Shown in pieces: positions 25,732 to 35,534 of a DNA stretch of 64,000 bases. The stretch comes from Murimonas intestini (GTDB taxonomy: Bacteria > Bacillota > Clostridia > Lachnospirales > Lachnospiraceae). The stretch spans positions 1 through 64,000 of the forward strand of contig QGGY01000018.1 of assembly GCA_003148945.1 (NCBI GenBank), given 5' to 3'. Made by a program: the position numbers and the translations under genes. The number at the start of each line of letters is the position of its first letter. Positions within the stretch are counted from its first letter, which is position 1. The notes beneath the pieces are model-generated. The model made no database searches. It worked only from the letters and a program-made list of their open reading frames with translations, and was not told the DNA's origin.

Positions 25732-26349
25732 TTAACCGGTTTTGCGCCGTTTGATGACCTTCAGACGGGTAAATTCTTCACGTTCCTTTTCTTCCAGTGC
25801 ATTCTGGATATTTGTAGATAATGCCTGGTATGTGGGGATTGTGATATTCTTCAGGGCATTGGCGCGTTTCTGGGTCTTTTTGATATTTGTAGCCAGGCGG
25901 TACGCTGAGTTTTCTATCATGGACAGGCGGATGGTCAGATCCTTCACCTTCTCAAAAGCAACTTTAGCTTCATCCAGGGACTTCCTGGTGGAGTAAAACG
26001 CATAAGTAGGGACGGAGACGATCGGATCATACTGGACCAGGGGGATCTCTGTCCCCATGATGCTTCTTGTCTTGATTTTGATAGAATTCTCTACAGGTAC
26101 GGAGAATGAGATCTCCTGCACATAATTGATGCCCATCTCAATATTAGCCTTCTGGAGGGCAGCGTATGCGGTGCGGAAAGTCTCATCGATCTGCGACTGG
26201 ATCTCACTGGCCTGGTCAATGAGGCCCATCATTTCCCGGATCAGGATATTACGCTTTTTATCCATCAGCTCAAAGCCTTGTTTGGCCAGGGCCAGTGAGT
26301 TTTTAGCTAATATCAGGTTACCTTTTGTAGGAAATGTATTCGGATCCAT
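25732..26349 (-). CDS. atpD: V-type ATP synthase subunit D
   Basis: The 205-residue subunit D forms the central rotor stalk of the V/A-type ATPase. The start [36 protein letters not shown] is the family signature, and the protein is a long antiparallel coiled coil with N- and C-terminal helices, as expected. Length is usual. The ATG overlaps the stop of subunit B by one base (TAATG), which implies translational coupling. It is the last gene of the operon, before the 25669-25712 terminator. Confidence 0.96.
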   Translation of the reverse strand: MDPNTFPTKGNLILAKNSLALAKQGFELMDKKRNILIREMMGLIDQASEIQSQIDETFRTAYAALQKANIEMGINYVQEISFSVPVENSIKIKTRSIMGTEIPLVQYDPIVSVPTYAFYSTRKSLDEAKVAFEKVKDLTIRLSMIENSAYRLATNIKKTQKRANALKNITIPTYQALSTNIQNALEEKEREEFTRLKVIKRRKTG

Positions 26350-27746
26350 TAAATCACCTCTGCTTCCTTATCAGCAGGTTTATAGTATTTATCCAGTATC
26401 TTTGTATCGATACGGTCAAGCTCTTCACGGGGAAGCATGCCTAAAAGCTCCCAGCCCAGATCAAGGGTGTCCTCTATGGTACGGTTTTCATTCTCACCCT
26501 GCCCCACAAAATGTGTCTCAAAAGCTTTACCGAACTGCAGATATATCTTGTCAAGGGGTGACAATTCATCTTCGCCGATGACAGAAGCAAGCGATCTGGC
26601 ATCTCCCACCTTGGCATAACAGGAGAACAGCTGGTTAGCCACGTCCTGATGGTCCTCACGCGTGTAACCGGCACCTATGCCGTCCTTCATTAGACGGGAT
26701 AGAGACGGCAGCACGTTAATAGGCGGATAAATGGCCTGGCCGTGCAGCTGACGTTCCAGAACGATCTGGCCTTCGGTGATATATCCTGTAAGGTCAGGGA
26801 TCGGGTGGGTGATATCATCATTCGGCATGGTCAGGATCGGTATCTGCGTCACAGAGCCGTTAATGCCCTCTACAATGCCGGCGCGTTCATAGATCGTGGC
26901 CAGCTCACTGTATAAGTATCCAGGATAACCTTTACGGCTGGGGATCTCTCCCTTGGAGGAGGATACCTCACGCATAGCCTCGCAGAACGAGGTCATATCT
27001 GTAAGGATGACCAGGATGTGCATACCCTTTTCAAATGCCAGATATTCGGCGGCTGTCAGCGCCACCTTCGGTGTGATAAGACGCTCTACGACAGGGTCAT
27101 TAGCCAGGTTTAAGTACATTACAACGTGGTCAGAAACACCGCTTTCTTCAAATGTCTTGCGGAAGAATTCAGCTACGTCATATTTTACGCCCATGGCTGC
27201 AAATACGATAGCGAATTTCTCATCTGAGTTATCCCCCAGTGACGCCTGTTTTACAATCTGTGCAGCCAGTCTGTCGTGGGGAAGTCCGTTTCCGGAAAAG
27301 ATAGGAAGCTTCTGTCCGCGGATCAGAGTAGTAAGCCCATCGATGGCTGATATACCTGTTCTGATATAATTCCTGGGATATTCCCGGGTCACCGGGTTGA
27401 GCGGAAGCCCGTTTATATCCAGCTTTACTTCCGGGCTGATCTCGCCCAGATCGTCGATGGGCTGGCCGATTCCGTTAAAGGTGCGTCCCAGGATTTCCGG
27501 GGACAGTGACACTTCCATGGGGTGGCCGGTCAGTTTTGTATGTGTATTTTTAAGGGACATTCCCTCATTGCCTTCAAATACCTGAATTACTGCTCTGTCC
27601 TCATAGAGTTCAACGATACGGCCCAGCTTCTTCTGGCTGCCCTCTACCGTTATTTCTACGATTTCATCAAAGGAAGCGCCCTGAACGCCTTCCAGAACGA
27701 CAAGGGGGCCGTTAATCTTACTGAGTCCTAAATATTCTATTGACAT
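26349..27746 (-). CDS. atpB: V-type ATP synthase subunit B
   Basis: The 465-residue B subunit is the non-catalytic nucleotide-binding subunit of the V1 hexamer. It starts [23 protein letters not shown], contains [20 protein letters not shown], where the P-loop is degenerate as it should be in B, and the Arg-finger region [21 protein letters not shown]. Its gene lies 14 bases after subunit A with an AGGAGG site and is followed by subunit D. All parts expected for the family are present. Confidence 0.97.
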   Translation of the reverse strand: MSIEYLGLSKINGPLVVLEGVQGASFDEIVEITVEGSQKKLGRIVELYEDRAVIQVFEGNEGMSLKNTHTKLTGHPMEVSLSPEILGRTFNGIGQPIDDLGEISPEVKLDINGLPLNPVTREYPRNYIRTGISAIDGLTTLIRGQKLPIFSGNGLPHDRLAAQIVKQASLGDNSDEKFAIVFAAMGVKYDVAEFFRKTFEESGVSDHVVMYLNLANDPVVERLITPKVALTAAEYLAFEKGMHILVILTDMTSFCEAMREVSSSKGEIPSRKGYPGYLYSELATIYERAGIVEGINGSVTQIPILTMPNDDITHPIPDLTGYITEGQIVLERQLHGQAIYPPINVLPSLSRLMKDGIGAGYTREDHQDVANQLFSCYAKVGDARSLASVIGEDELSPLDKIYLQFGKAFETHFVGQGENENRTIEDTLDLGWELLGMLPREELDRIDTKILDKYYKPADKEAEVI

Positions 27747-27760
27747 GAATTACAACCTCC

Positions 27761-29530
27761 TTATGCATTTTTTGCTAATACTTCATCATAGAAATCATCC
27801 ACCGCCTTGTGGTATTCATCAAACATTTCCATGCGGTCGTTGGGGACATCATATTTAATAGAAATAATTCTGTCGAAAATATTGCTTTCCTTCAGGATTG
27901 ACATGGGCATTCCCATTGTGACAAGCGCTTTTGCCTTATCATACAGATACAGGATGATCTCCATCATTTTATACTGCTTCACCATAGGCACACAGGTATC
28001 TTCCTTGTGGAACGCATTCTGCTGCAGGAAACCCAGGCGGATGACTCTTGCGATTTCAAGAGTCAGCTTCTGGTCATCAGGAAGCACATCGTTTCCGATA
28101 AGCTTGACGATCTCCATAAGGCTGCTCTCCTGGTTCAGGAGCGCCATCAGCTGGTTGCGGTAATCCACAAAGTTTGGAGCCACATTGTCCTTATACCAGG
28201 GCGCAAGATCATTCAGATACTCACTGTAGCTGGTAAGCCAGTGTATTGCGGGGAAATGCCTTGCATACGCCAGGCTTTTGTCAAGCCCCCAGAAGCACCT
28301 GACAAAACGTTTTGTATTCTGTGTGACAGGTTCAGAGAAGTCACCTCCCTGAGGAGATACGGCTCCGATGATGGAGACGCTGCCTTCTGAACCGTTCAGA
28401 TTCTGCATCATGCCGGACCTCTCGTAAAAAGCCGACAGCCTGCTGGCCAGATAAGCCGGGAAACCTTCTTCCGCCGGCATCTCTTCAAGACGCCCGGAAA
28501 GCTCACGGAGAGCTTCGGCCCAACGGGATGTGGAGTCTGCCATGATAGCCACGTCGTAGCCCATATCACGGTAATATTCAGCCAGTGTCAGTCCTGTATA
28601 GATAGAAGCCTCACGGGCTGCCACAGGCATATTGGAGGTATTGGCGATCAGAGTTGTACGGTCCATCAGAGGATTGCCGGAACGTGGATCCACAAGCTCT
28701 GAGAATTCTTCCAGAACCTGAGTCATTTCATTTCCGCGCTCGCCGCAGCCGATATATATGATAATATCAGCATTGGACCATTTTGCGATCTGGTGCTGTG
28801 TCATTGTCTTACCTGTTCCGAAACCGCCTGGTACGGCGGCAGTGCCGCCCTTTGCGATGGGAAAGAGGGTATCCAGGATACGCTGGCCTGTTATTAAAGG
28901 CTCTTTAGCAGCATAGCGGGCGGCTGTAGGCCTGGGTACACGTATAGGCCATTTCTGCGCCAGAGTCAGCTTGATTTCGCTTCCGTCATCCAGCTGAAGA
29001 GTGGCAATGGGATCCTTGATCGTATACTGGCCGTCTGGAGCCGTCTCCAGGATTGTGCCTCTCATGTTCGGGGGAACCATGGATTTATGAAGTATGGCAG
29101 GTGTCTCGGGTACTTCTGCAATGATGGAACCGCCGCTCACATATTCACCGGGTTTTACTGTGACATGCACATCCCAGAGCTTTGAAGTGTCCAGGGAATC
29201 AATGCTTAAGCCGCGGTTGATATACTTGCCGCTTCTTTTGGCGATCTCACTTAAGGGTCTTTCCACACCGTCAAAGATGTTGTTTAAGATACCGGGGGCA
29301 AGAGTTACAGAGATCGCATCACCTGTGGCCTCGACCGTATCTCCCGGCTTCAGGCCGGAAGTCTCTTCGTACACCTGTACAGTAGTAGTGTCAGTATCCA
29401 GGTTGATTACTTCACCAACCAGTTTTTCCCTGCCTACATAAACCATTTCAGACATCTTGAAGCCGGTATTGCCCTTCAGATAGATGACAGGTCCGTTGAT
29501 GCCGTAAATAATACCAGTTCTATTATTCAT
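27761..29530 (-). CDS. atpA: V-type ATP synthase catalytic subunit A
   Basis: The 589-residue catalytic subunit hydrolyses or makes ATP in the V1 head. The Walker A motif PGGFGTGKT and the conserved [26 protein letters not shown] and the non-homologous insert of A subunits ([17 protein letters not shown]) are intact. It starts at ATG 29530, overlapping the end of subunit E by 8 bases (ATGAATAA), a sign of coupled translation. Direction of the enzyme in vivo (ion pumping or ATP synthesis) cannot be told from this gene. Confidence 0.97.
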   Translation of the reverse strand: MNNRTGIIYGINGPVIYLKGNTGFKMSEMVYVGREKLVGEVINLDTDTTTVQVYEETSGLKPGDTVEATGDAISVTLAPGILNNIFDGVERPLSEIAKRSGKYINRGLSIDSLDTSKLWDVHVTVKPGEYVSGGSIIAEVPETPAILHKSMVPPNMRGTILETAPDGQYTIKDPIATLQLDDGSEIKLTLAQKWPIRVPRPTAARYAAKEPLITGQRILDTLFPIAKGGTAAVPGGFGTGKTMTQHQIAKWSNADIIIYIGCGERGNEMTQVLEEFSELVDPRSGNPLMDRTTLIANTSNMPVAAREASIYTGLTLAEYYRDMGYDVAIMADSTSRWAEALRELSGRLEEMPAEEGFPAYLASRLSAFYERSGMMQNLNGSEGSVSIIGAVSPQGGDFSEPVTQNTKRFVRCFWGLDKSLAYARHFPAIHWLTSYSEYLNDLAPWYKDNVAPNFVDYRNQLMALLNQESSLMEIVKLIGNDVLPDDQKLTLEIARVIRLGFLQQNAFHKEDTCVPMVKQYKMMEIILYLYDKAKALVTMGMPMSILKESNIFDRIISIKYDVPNDRMEMFDEYHKAVDDFYDEVLAKNA

Positions 29531-30110
29531 GGTTTATACCTCCGTCGAATACAAATGCAGACTTTGCCTCTTCCAGCTTGGTCGCGAAGGAGTTGTCGAT
29601 CAGGATATGCCTGTCTGCCAGGACAGCTCTTGTGCCTCCCATGAAAGAATACTCAGATATGACCACCTGAGCATTAGTGGCAGCGTTTAAGCTGAGCTGT
29701 TTAGAGGAGTCGGCAGGATCGATATATATTACATAATGGTCATTGCCGGCTACTTTTTTGATGTCGTTGATCTGTTTGATCAGAAGCTGGTCGTATGCAG
29801 GGGTATCCATATATTCTTCCAGATTGGTCTGGACCTCTATAAACAGCTTTTCTTTCAGCTCTGTATGTTTTTTTGTTATCTCACGTTTAATCTGAAGCTG
29901 TTCCTTGGATAGGGCCATGTTGTTTGCGCGCTTCAGGCTGTCTGCCTCAGTCTTGATCTGTAGGGCAGCCTGCCTTTCTTTAGCAGCTTTATGTTCTTTA
30001 AAAATCTTTTCAAGGGCAGCTTTGTGTTCTTCTATCATCTGAACACTCTGCTCCCGGGCTTTTTCCATGGAAGATTCTTCGAAATGTTTTAACTTTTCTT
30101 CAGTTGTCAA
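29523..30110 (-). CDS. atpE: V-type ATP synthase subunit E
   Basis: A 195-residue peripheral-stalk subunit. The N-terminal 110 residues are a charged coiled coil (MEKAREQSVQMIEEHKAALEKIF), and the C-terminal domain ends [19 protein letters not shown], the globular part that contacts subunit B. The track start at 30110 is a TTG codon with GGTGA 6 bases upstream; ATG at residue 15 (30068) is an alternative but has a poorer site. It sits between subunits F and A. Confidence 0.85.
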   Translation of the reverse strand: MTTEEKLKHFEESSMEKAREQSVQMIEEHKAALEKIFKEHKAAKERQAALQIKTEADSLKRANNMALSKEQLQIKREITKKHTELKEKLFIEVQTNLEEYMDTPAYDQLLIKQINDIKKVAGNDHYVIYIDPADSSKQLSLNAATNAQVVISEYSFMGGTRAVLADRHILIDNSFATKLEEAKSAFVFDGGINHE

Positions 30111-30125
30111 AAATCTTCACCTTCT

Positions 30126-30434
30126 TTACAGTTTTAGTCCAATTGCTTCATTGACGTATGACGTGATAAAGTCTGCCTTACGCCCCGTACCATGCCTATC
30201 TGGAATCTCAATAATCAGCGGAAGCTTACGGCGCAGCTTGACATCATCGATGATTTCCGGAAATTCGCGGCCGAATTTTTCCGTGAGCAGGATGATCCCA
30301 ATGGTCTTATCCGCCACGGCTTTTTCCAATTCTTCCCTTAATTCCGCTCTCTCATGTACTACGCAGCCTTCCACGCCTGCTAGTCTCATTCCGGTATAGG
30401 TATCTACGTTATCACTGATCAGATACATCCTCAT
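30126..30434 (-). CDS. atpF: V-type ATP synthase subunit F
   Basis: The 102-residue subunit F binds the central stalk with subunit D. MRMYLISDNVDTYTGMRLAGVEG is the conserved N-terminus, and GIILLTEKFGREFPEIIDD matches the family's Rossmann-like core. Length is typical. The gene is 6 bases from subunit K and 15 from E in the operon; the ribosome site is weak, so coupling to the upstream gene is likely. Confidence 0.93.
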   Translation of the reverse strand: MRMYLISDNVDTYTGMRLAGVEGCVVHERAELREELEKAVADKTIGIILLTEKFGREFPEIIDDVKLRRKLPLIIEIPDRHGTGRKADFITSYVNEAIGLKL

Positions 30435-30440
30435 GGCAGA

Positions 30441-30881
30441 TTATAACTTACCTAAGATCATGAAGGAGATGATTAAGCCGTAAAGGGCAACACCTTCTGC
30501 CAGACCTACGAAGATAAGTGATTTACCAAGAATACTCTGGTCTTCACTGATTGCACCGAGAGCTGCGCTTGCAGCACTAGCAACTGCAATACCGCCGCCG
30601 ATACAAGACAAACCTGTTACTAAAGCTGCTGCAAGGTAACCAAGTCCTGTGGACAGATCTCCTGCTGATGCAGCTGCTTCCCCAGCTGCCAAAGAAGTAG
30701 AATCGCTTGTAAAAGCGATGATATTTGCAAGAATCAATGTTCCAAAGAAGAAGAAGCAATTGACTGCCAATGAAGTCTTATATCTACCTCTGTTTTTTTC
30801 GCCGATTAAGAAAGCTCCAAAAGGTACGATGATGCTGAGAACCAAAGCTACTACTAATAAGATTGATGTTATTGTTGACAT
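30441..30881 (-). CDS. atpK: V-type ATP synthase subunit K (membrane rotor)
   Basis: A 146-residue c-type proteolipid with four membrane helices as two hairpins. The ion-binding glutamate is in the last helix, FVGLAEGVALYGLIISF; the first hairpin has no equivalent carboxylate, as in V-type duplicated c subunits. GYLAAALVTGLSCIGGGIAVASAASAALGA is the glycine-rich third helix. Whether the ring carries sodium or protons is not clear from the residues I can see. ATG with AGGAGG. Confidence 0.94.
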   Translation of the reverse strand: MSTITSILLVVALVLSIIVPFGAFLIGEKNRGRYKTSLAVNCFFFFGTLILANIIAFTSDSTSLAAGEAAASAGDLSTGLGYLAAALVTGLSCIGGGIAVASAASAALGAISEDQSILGKSLIFVGLAEGVALYGLIISFMILGKL

Positions 30882-30942
30882 ATTATATCCTCCTCTTAAA
30901 TTAAATTATATGATCAAAAAGGAACCCTTTTTGTATCTGAAG

Positions 30943-32883
30943 TTATTTATTGTGTTTTATCTGTGCGAAGGGTTTAAATTCGCGGCCTGTTCCTTTATAG
31001 AATCGGCTGAACATTTCATAATATTCCAGACGGAGCACCTGAATACCTACGATCAGGCCTTCCATGCCGCATACGAAAATGTTTCCAAGCACGATGACGA
31101 TCCAGTTGGGGGTACCGGCCTCGGCGCCCGCCAGCATCAGCACTACCTCCATCATGGCCGCATGGCTGACTGCAAAAGCGCCGATACGGACAAAGGAAAG
31201 AGTGTTGGAGAAGTAGCTTAAAAGAACTTCAAACATCTCAAATACTGTCTGGACAATAAACATGCCTTTTTCTTTTGGCATAAAATCCGCTCTTTTCTGG
31301 ACAAGCTTGGAGAGCGGCTCCTTTAAAGCGATCAGGACAAGCGGTATTACAAACATCAGGGCAATCACTATTCCGGCAGGAAGAGTGTGACCTGTCATGA
31401 AGAGCACAAGTATCAGCACGATTGCTCCGTAGAATACAAGTCCGGCCAGTCCGTTTGTATCAAACCAGGTATTTTCCGGATCATGGGCTTTCATGCCGTT
31501 AATGATATGGAATACCATAGTCACAAGGATAAGGAGCATACCGAAGCCGATAGCGATGATGAATACCGTATTCAGCTTGCCTATAAACGGAACAGTGGTC
31601 ATACTGTCTACGGGCCTGAGCCACAGGGCAGGTATCAGGTCTTCGAAGCCAAAGAAGCTTCCGAAGAGAAGTCCGAAGATGGTGGAGAAAAATCCTGCAC
31701 AGGAAACGATCGCAGCCAGATCCAGCTTCTTAAAGTGATAGAGCAGATACCCGCCTATGAGCAGGCACAGCCCCTGTCCCGCATCTCCGAACATGGCCCC
31801 GAAAATAAAGGCATATGTGATACCCACAAAAACAGTGGGATCGATCTCATTGTAGGCAGGCAGGCCGTACATTCTGACAAACATCTCAAAGGGCTTGAAC
31901 AGCCTAGGGTTCTTCAGCTTTGTAGGCGGCTGATGGACCACGTTGTTATTGTCATCTTCCAGTATACAGTACAGGTTGGTGTCATTTGCCACATCCTTCT
32001 CGAATGCTATGGCATCGTTCTCAGTCATCCATCCGCAGAGTATATAGAAGACCTGATGGTCATTCTTGGCCCTGGTGCAGGCAGCCAGCCGCCGCACATC
32101 AAAGTTTGTAGAAAGAGAAGCCAGTTTTTTCCGGGCTGTAATTATCTCCTCCTTGTGGGAGACGAGAGTACTGTCAATAGTCTTCTGGCATTCATGGATC
32201 AGGTTTGTGTACTTATCGATGTCTTTCTGCAGTTCAGCCGCTGCCTGGTGAGGGGTGCCGGTATAATCATCCGGAATGTAGATCCTCTCAAAATGCATGG
32301 AAGAATATACAGCGTCAATTTTATTTGCCTGAGATGCGGGCACAAAATAAATGCCCCAAACGTAATTCTCATCGCTGTGGCATCTGTAAAATACGGTGTC
32401 CAGGTCATCATAGACATATTTTGCTAATTTATCATAATATTCATGGGAGATCTTCCCAAACCGGTATTTAATGAACCGGAATTCTAAAACAGCGTGGATA
32501 CTGTAATCAAATTCCAGGAATGGCTCAATAGTTTTGTATGAAGAGCGCAGAGCCTCGCGTTTTTCTTCATAGATATTCCGCTTCGTGCGGATATCACGTA
32601 TCTTTTCATCCAATCCCCTTATCAGGTCGATGGATTTATCAAGTGACATCTCTTTTTCAGAAGAAAAAGAGGGATCAGCCACAGATTCCGCAAATTCATT
32701 TGCCTTAGTCAGCCATTCCCTGTATGGGTTGATCTCCATAAAGGGTGTCAGCTGTTCCACCGTCTTCAGCTCAGACAGAGCATTCTCGAGGTGAATCTCG
32801 TACTTTGATAAGTATTGGTTTACCACACGGTCGATATCGGCCTGAGGTCCCGTAATACTTAAAAATTTCATTTTAACAATCAA
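30943..32883 (-). CDS. atpI: V-type ATP synthase subunit I
   Basis: The 646-residue subunit I (a-subunit equivalent) has a cytosolic N-terminal half with coiled coils and a membrane half of seven or eight helices (from about residue 345). MFGDAGQGLCLLIGGYLL and FEVLLSYFSNTLSFVRIGAFAVSHAAMM are its conserved elements; the Arg in SFVRIGAF is the essential charge facing the rotor glutamate. The start at 32883 is TTG, with a G-rich site (GGGGGGAAC) 6 bases upstream; ATG at residue 5 is possible but further from it. Confidence 0.93.
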   Translation of the reverse strand: MIVKMKFLSITGPQADIDRVVNQYLSKYEIHLENALSELKTVEQLTPFMEINPYREWLTKANEFAESVADPSFSSEKEMSLDKSIDLIRGLDEKIRDIRTKRNIYEEKREALRSSYKTIEPFLEFDYSIHAVLEFRFIKYRFGKISHEYYDKLAKYVYDDLDTVFYRCHSDENYVWGIYFVPASQANKIDAVYSSMHFERIYIPDDYTGTPHQAAAELQKDIDKYTNLIHECQKTIDSTLVSHKEEIITARKKLASLSTNFDVRRLAACTRAKNDHQVFYILCGWMTENDAIAFEKDVANDTNLYCILEDDNNNVVHQPPTKLKNPRLFKPFEMFVRMYGLPAYNEIDPTVFVGITYAFIFGAMFGDAGQGLCLLIGGYLLYHFKKLDLAAIVSCAGFFSTIFGLLFGSFFGFEDLIPALWLRPVDSMTTVPFIGKLNTVFIIAIGFGMLLILVTMVFHIINGMKAHDPENTWFDTNGLAGLVFYGAIVLILVLFMTGHTLPAGIVIALMFVIPLVLIALKEPLSKLVQKRADFMPKEKGMFIVQTVFEMFEVLLSYFSNTLSFVRIGAFAVSHAAMMEVVLMLAGAEAGTPNWIVIVLGNIFVCGMEGLIVGIQVLRLEYYEMFSRFYKGTGREFKPFAQIKHNK

Positions 32884-32900
32884 AAAAGTTCCCCCCCTGT

Positions 32901-33938
32901 CTAATGCGTAATGTATTCCAGCGTCTCACTGGGGCTTAAGCCGTAGCGGATGCATTCCAGCGCGATGGTCAGCTTGCTGATCTCATGTTCCTTAGAATAA
33001 AGAAATGCGATGATCGTAGCGACAGAATAAGGATTCTGTGAAGCGTTTTTGTGCTGAACGAAGTCCCTGATATTGTTATATGCAGAGTCCAGCGGAGTAT
33101 CCATAAACTGCGGATAGTGTTTGGCATAATACCCCTTTTTAACAACAGCTTCAAACTCATCAAGCGTAGGCGCTTCCACCATGTCACGAATATCAGTCTT
33201 TTTTAAATGATATTGTACCGGAATCAATAATGCATAGATTTCTGCGTTAGTCATATGATAATATTTTTTACAGCGATAGATCCAGCGTATATTCAGAAGA
33301 TCCATTTTTACGCCGTATGCATCCATAAAGCTGCGCAAGGCATCCTTTTTCAGAGCTTTATCTTTATTTTTCCAAAGCCATGTGAAATAATAGATATCCA
33401 GGGCCATCTCATAGTCAAATAAAGTAGGATGCTCAATATTTGAAAGCCTGTTCAGGCGTTCATAATAAATACTGCCCTTCAGATTTGCAACAAGCTCCTC
33501 TATAGTACGGGAATTGGACAGCTTATTCAGGTCCAGATCTGAGTGTTTCTCAAAGAAATCATAGAAAAGGCTCAGGTCCAGTTTAAAATCGCGGTGGTCA
33601 AAGACCATTCTCATACACCGCTTCAGGATTGCCACCTCGTAACGTTTGAAGTACATATCCAGAAATTTCCTCTGGTGAATTGTGGCAAACCGGTATATTT
33701 TCTGGAAATCCACATAAACGGCATTTGTGAGGATTTTTTCAATTTCGTTTCGATGCAGCGTTGCCTCGTCCATATTAGCAAACAATTCATGATAGCCGGG
33801 ATGCTTTTTTATATAAGCAACGGCGTCGGGCACAGATTTCTGTGCGGCCAGTTCCCTGTAGTCGTCCTGCGTAAAAAAGCGGCTCTGGATTGCGCGTATC
33901 TTGGTTGTGGTTCCGCTGTATGCTAACAGGTTACCCAT
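32901..33938 (-). CDS. atpC: V-type ATP synthase subunit C
   Basis: The 345-residue subunit C (AtpC/d-like) is the socket that joins the central stalk to the membrane ring. GNLLAYSGTTTKIRAIQSRFFTQDDYRELAAQ matches the family start and LYFTWLWKNKDK-type sequence and ETLEYITH are at the expected positions. Length fits. I prefer ATG 33938 with GAGGGG 7 bases upstream; a longer TTG start at 33953 is less likely. It follows the G/H subunit by only 4 bases. Confidence 0.92.
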   Translation of the reverse strand: MGNLLAYSGTTTKIRAIQSRFFTQDDYRELAAQKSVPDAVAYIKKHPGYHELFANMDEATLHRNEIEKILTNAVYVDFQKIYRFATIHQRKFLDMYFKRYEVAILKRCMRMVFDHRDFKLDLSLFYDFFEKHSDLDLNKLSNSRTIEELVANLKGSIYYERLNRLSNIEHPTLFDYEMALDIYYFTWLWKNKDKALKKDALRSFMDAYGVKMDLLNIRWIYRCKKYYHMTNAEIYALLIPVQYHLKKTDIRDMVEAPTLDEFEAVVKKGYYAKHYPQFMDTPLDSAYNNIRDFVQHKNASQNPYSVATIIAFLYSKEHEISKLTIALECIRYGLSPSETLEYITH

Positions 33939-33942
33939 AAGC

Positions 33943-34254
33943 CTACCCCTCAATCAGTTGTTTTAATATGTTGTCAGCTAGTTTTTTGTGGTTTTGGTCA
34001 TAATCTGCTTCCAGACTGGCGACCAGATTTTTTGTTTCTTCTTTTAATCTGGCGAGTTCGACGGCCATATCTTCCTTCAGCTTAGCCTGCAGCTCGTTCA
34101 GTGTCTGGGCTGTTTTGGCATCTACGTCAGCGTCAAACTCTTTTATTTTGGCATCGGCCTGCTTATCCAGTTCCTTTTTCTCTTGCGCTGCGGCATCAAT
34201 GATTTTTACCGCCTGCGCTTCGATCTCGGATAATCGGTTAACAACCATATCCAT
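33943..34254 (-). CDS. V-type ATP synthase subunit G/H (peripheral stalk)
   Basis: A 103-residue, highly charged all-helical protein (SEIEAQAVKIIDAAAQEKKEL, then a long run of heptads) that fits the G/H subunit which forms the peripheral stalk with subunit E. It is the first gene of the operon G/H-C-I-K-F-E-A-B-D. Sequence alone is weak because coiled coils look alike; position makes the call. AGGAGG lies upstream of the ATG. It is divergent from trmB across about 210 bases of AT-rich DNA. Confidence 0.85.
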   Translation of the reverse strand: MDMVVNRLSEIEAQAVKIIDAAAQEKKELDKQADAKIKEFDADVDAKTAQTLNELQAKLKEDMAVELARLKEETKNLVASLEADYDQNHKKLADNILKQLIEG

Positions 34255-34464
34255 AATGCATGCCTCCTACTCTATATTGTTATCCTTTTATCATACACTA
34301 TTTTAAGAAAAATTCCATAGAAAATTTTACAAATTCATAATTTATAAAGAATTAAATTTTGTATATTTTTCAAAAGTGTGGTAAAATCTTTAGGTTACGG
34401 AAAAATTTTTTCGTATAGATTAGACTAAATTATGGGAAAAATATGGGAAAAAAGGAGAGAACCA

Positions 34465-35139
34465 ATGCGGTTAAGGAATATTCCGAGATCACAGGAAGTG
34501 ATTGATAAAAGTAAATATGTAGTCCACGATGAAAAAATGGCGAAGGGACTGTGGAAAAAAGAAATTTTCGGGAATACAAACCCGGTACATATTGAGGTTG
34601 GCATGGGAAAGGGAAGGTTTATCACAGAACTTGCAAAAGCCAACCCGGATATTAATTATGTGGGGATAGAAAGGTATACAAGTGTTCTGCTCCGCGCCGT
34701 GGAAAAGCTTGAGGATGAGGAGACTGCCGGTGGAGAGGTGCTTAAAAATCTTTTCTTCCTGTGCATAGACGCACGGGAGCTTCCGGAGATCTTCGGTGAG
34801 GGCGAGGTGGATAAGATATATCTGAACTTCTCAGATCCCTGGCCCAAGGACAGACATGCCAGGAGACGGCTCACATCCAGAGAGTTCCTGGGAAGATATG
34901 ACAAGATATTGGCAAAAGAGGGAACGGTTGAATTTAAGACGGACAACAGGGGACTCTTTGACTTCTCGCTGGCGGAAGTGGAACCGGCAGGCTGGCACCT
35001 GATGGCATCTACGTTTGATCTGCACCACGATGAGGAAATGGTAAAGGGCAACGTAATGACAGAATATGAGGAGAAGTTCTCCGCCATGGGCAATCCGATC
35101 TGTAAAATGATTATCGCAAGGGGAGAATGCGGCATATAG
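34465..35139 (+). CDS. trmB: tRNA (guanine-N7-)-methyltransferase
   Basis: The 224-residue SAM-dependent enzyme methylates G46 of tRNAs. It has the start MRLRNIPRSQEVIDKSKYVV, the SAM site VEVGMGKGRFITELA-type (here HIEVGMGKGRFITELAKA), GIERYTSVLLRAVEKL and the catalytic region LNFSDPWPKDRHARRRLT. ATG 34465 has AGGAGAG 8 bases upstream; an in-frame start at 34432 has none. Its stop is followed by a short ORF of unknown function. Confidence 0.96.
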   Translation: MRLRNIPRSQEVIDKSKYVVHDEKMAKGLWKKEIFGNTNPVHIEVGMGKGRFITELAKANPDINYVGIERYTSVLLRAVEKLEDEETAGGEVLKNLFFLCIDARELPEIFGEGEVDKIYLNFSDPWPKDRHARRRLTSREFLGRYDKILAKEGTVEFKTDNRGLFDFSLAEVEPAGWHLMASTFDLHHDEEMVKGNVMTEYEEKFSAMGNPICKMIIARGECGI

Positions 35140-35231
35140 TATTAAAAAGAAGTATCTGTTCAGGTACCGTATTTTCCCGGAGAGAATGAGGAAAGCCGGT
35201 ATCTGGCAGCTGCGGGCGGAGGCAGGAGACT

Positions 35232-35381
35232 ATGAGCAGCAAGAGAGGGCTGAAAGATAAGCTGGGAATGGCGATCTATGACAATCCCAGGCTGAATGAG
35301 AAGCTACTCATTATGAAAAAATCGTTTGATGAGGTGAACAAGGGGCTTCAGGGGGGCAGGAAGAAAGAAGATAAGAAATAA
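35232..35381 (+). CDS. Small basic protein of unknown function (49 residues)
   Basis: An ORF of 49 codons beginning MSSKRGLKDKLGMAIYDNPR and ending in a Lys/Glu-rich tail. GGCAGGAG lies 5 bases before the ATG, and it sits 92 bases after trmB on the same strand with a strong terminator 74 bases downstream, so it is probably the last gene of that transcript. I recognise no domain; no signal or membrane segment is present. It is too short for most gene tracks. Confidence 0.55.
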   Translation: MSSKRGLKDKLGMAIYDNPRLNEKLLIMKKSFDEVNKGLQGGRKKEDKK

Positions 35382-35454
35382 GGGACAGCTATTTGGCAGG
35401 TCTGCGCACTTGCCGCACAGACCGAAAGAAAATGATTCAAACGTTAAAAATCAG

Positions 35455-35507
35455 AAAAAGCCCTGCAGATCTCAGCAGTCATACAGCTGAAGCCTGCAGG
35501 GCTTTTT
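35455..35507. terminator. Bidirectional terminator between trmB unit and AI-2E family gene
   Basis: AAAAAGCCCTGCAG (35455-35468) pairs perfectly with CTGCAGGGCTTTTT (35494-35507). Convergent genes end on both sides. Confidence 0.85.
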
Positions 35508-35534
35508 GGTCATATATTGATGCACAGCCGCGTT

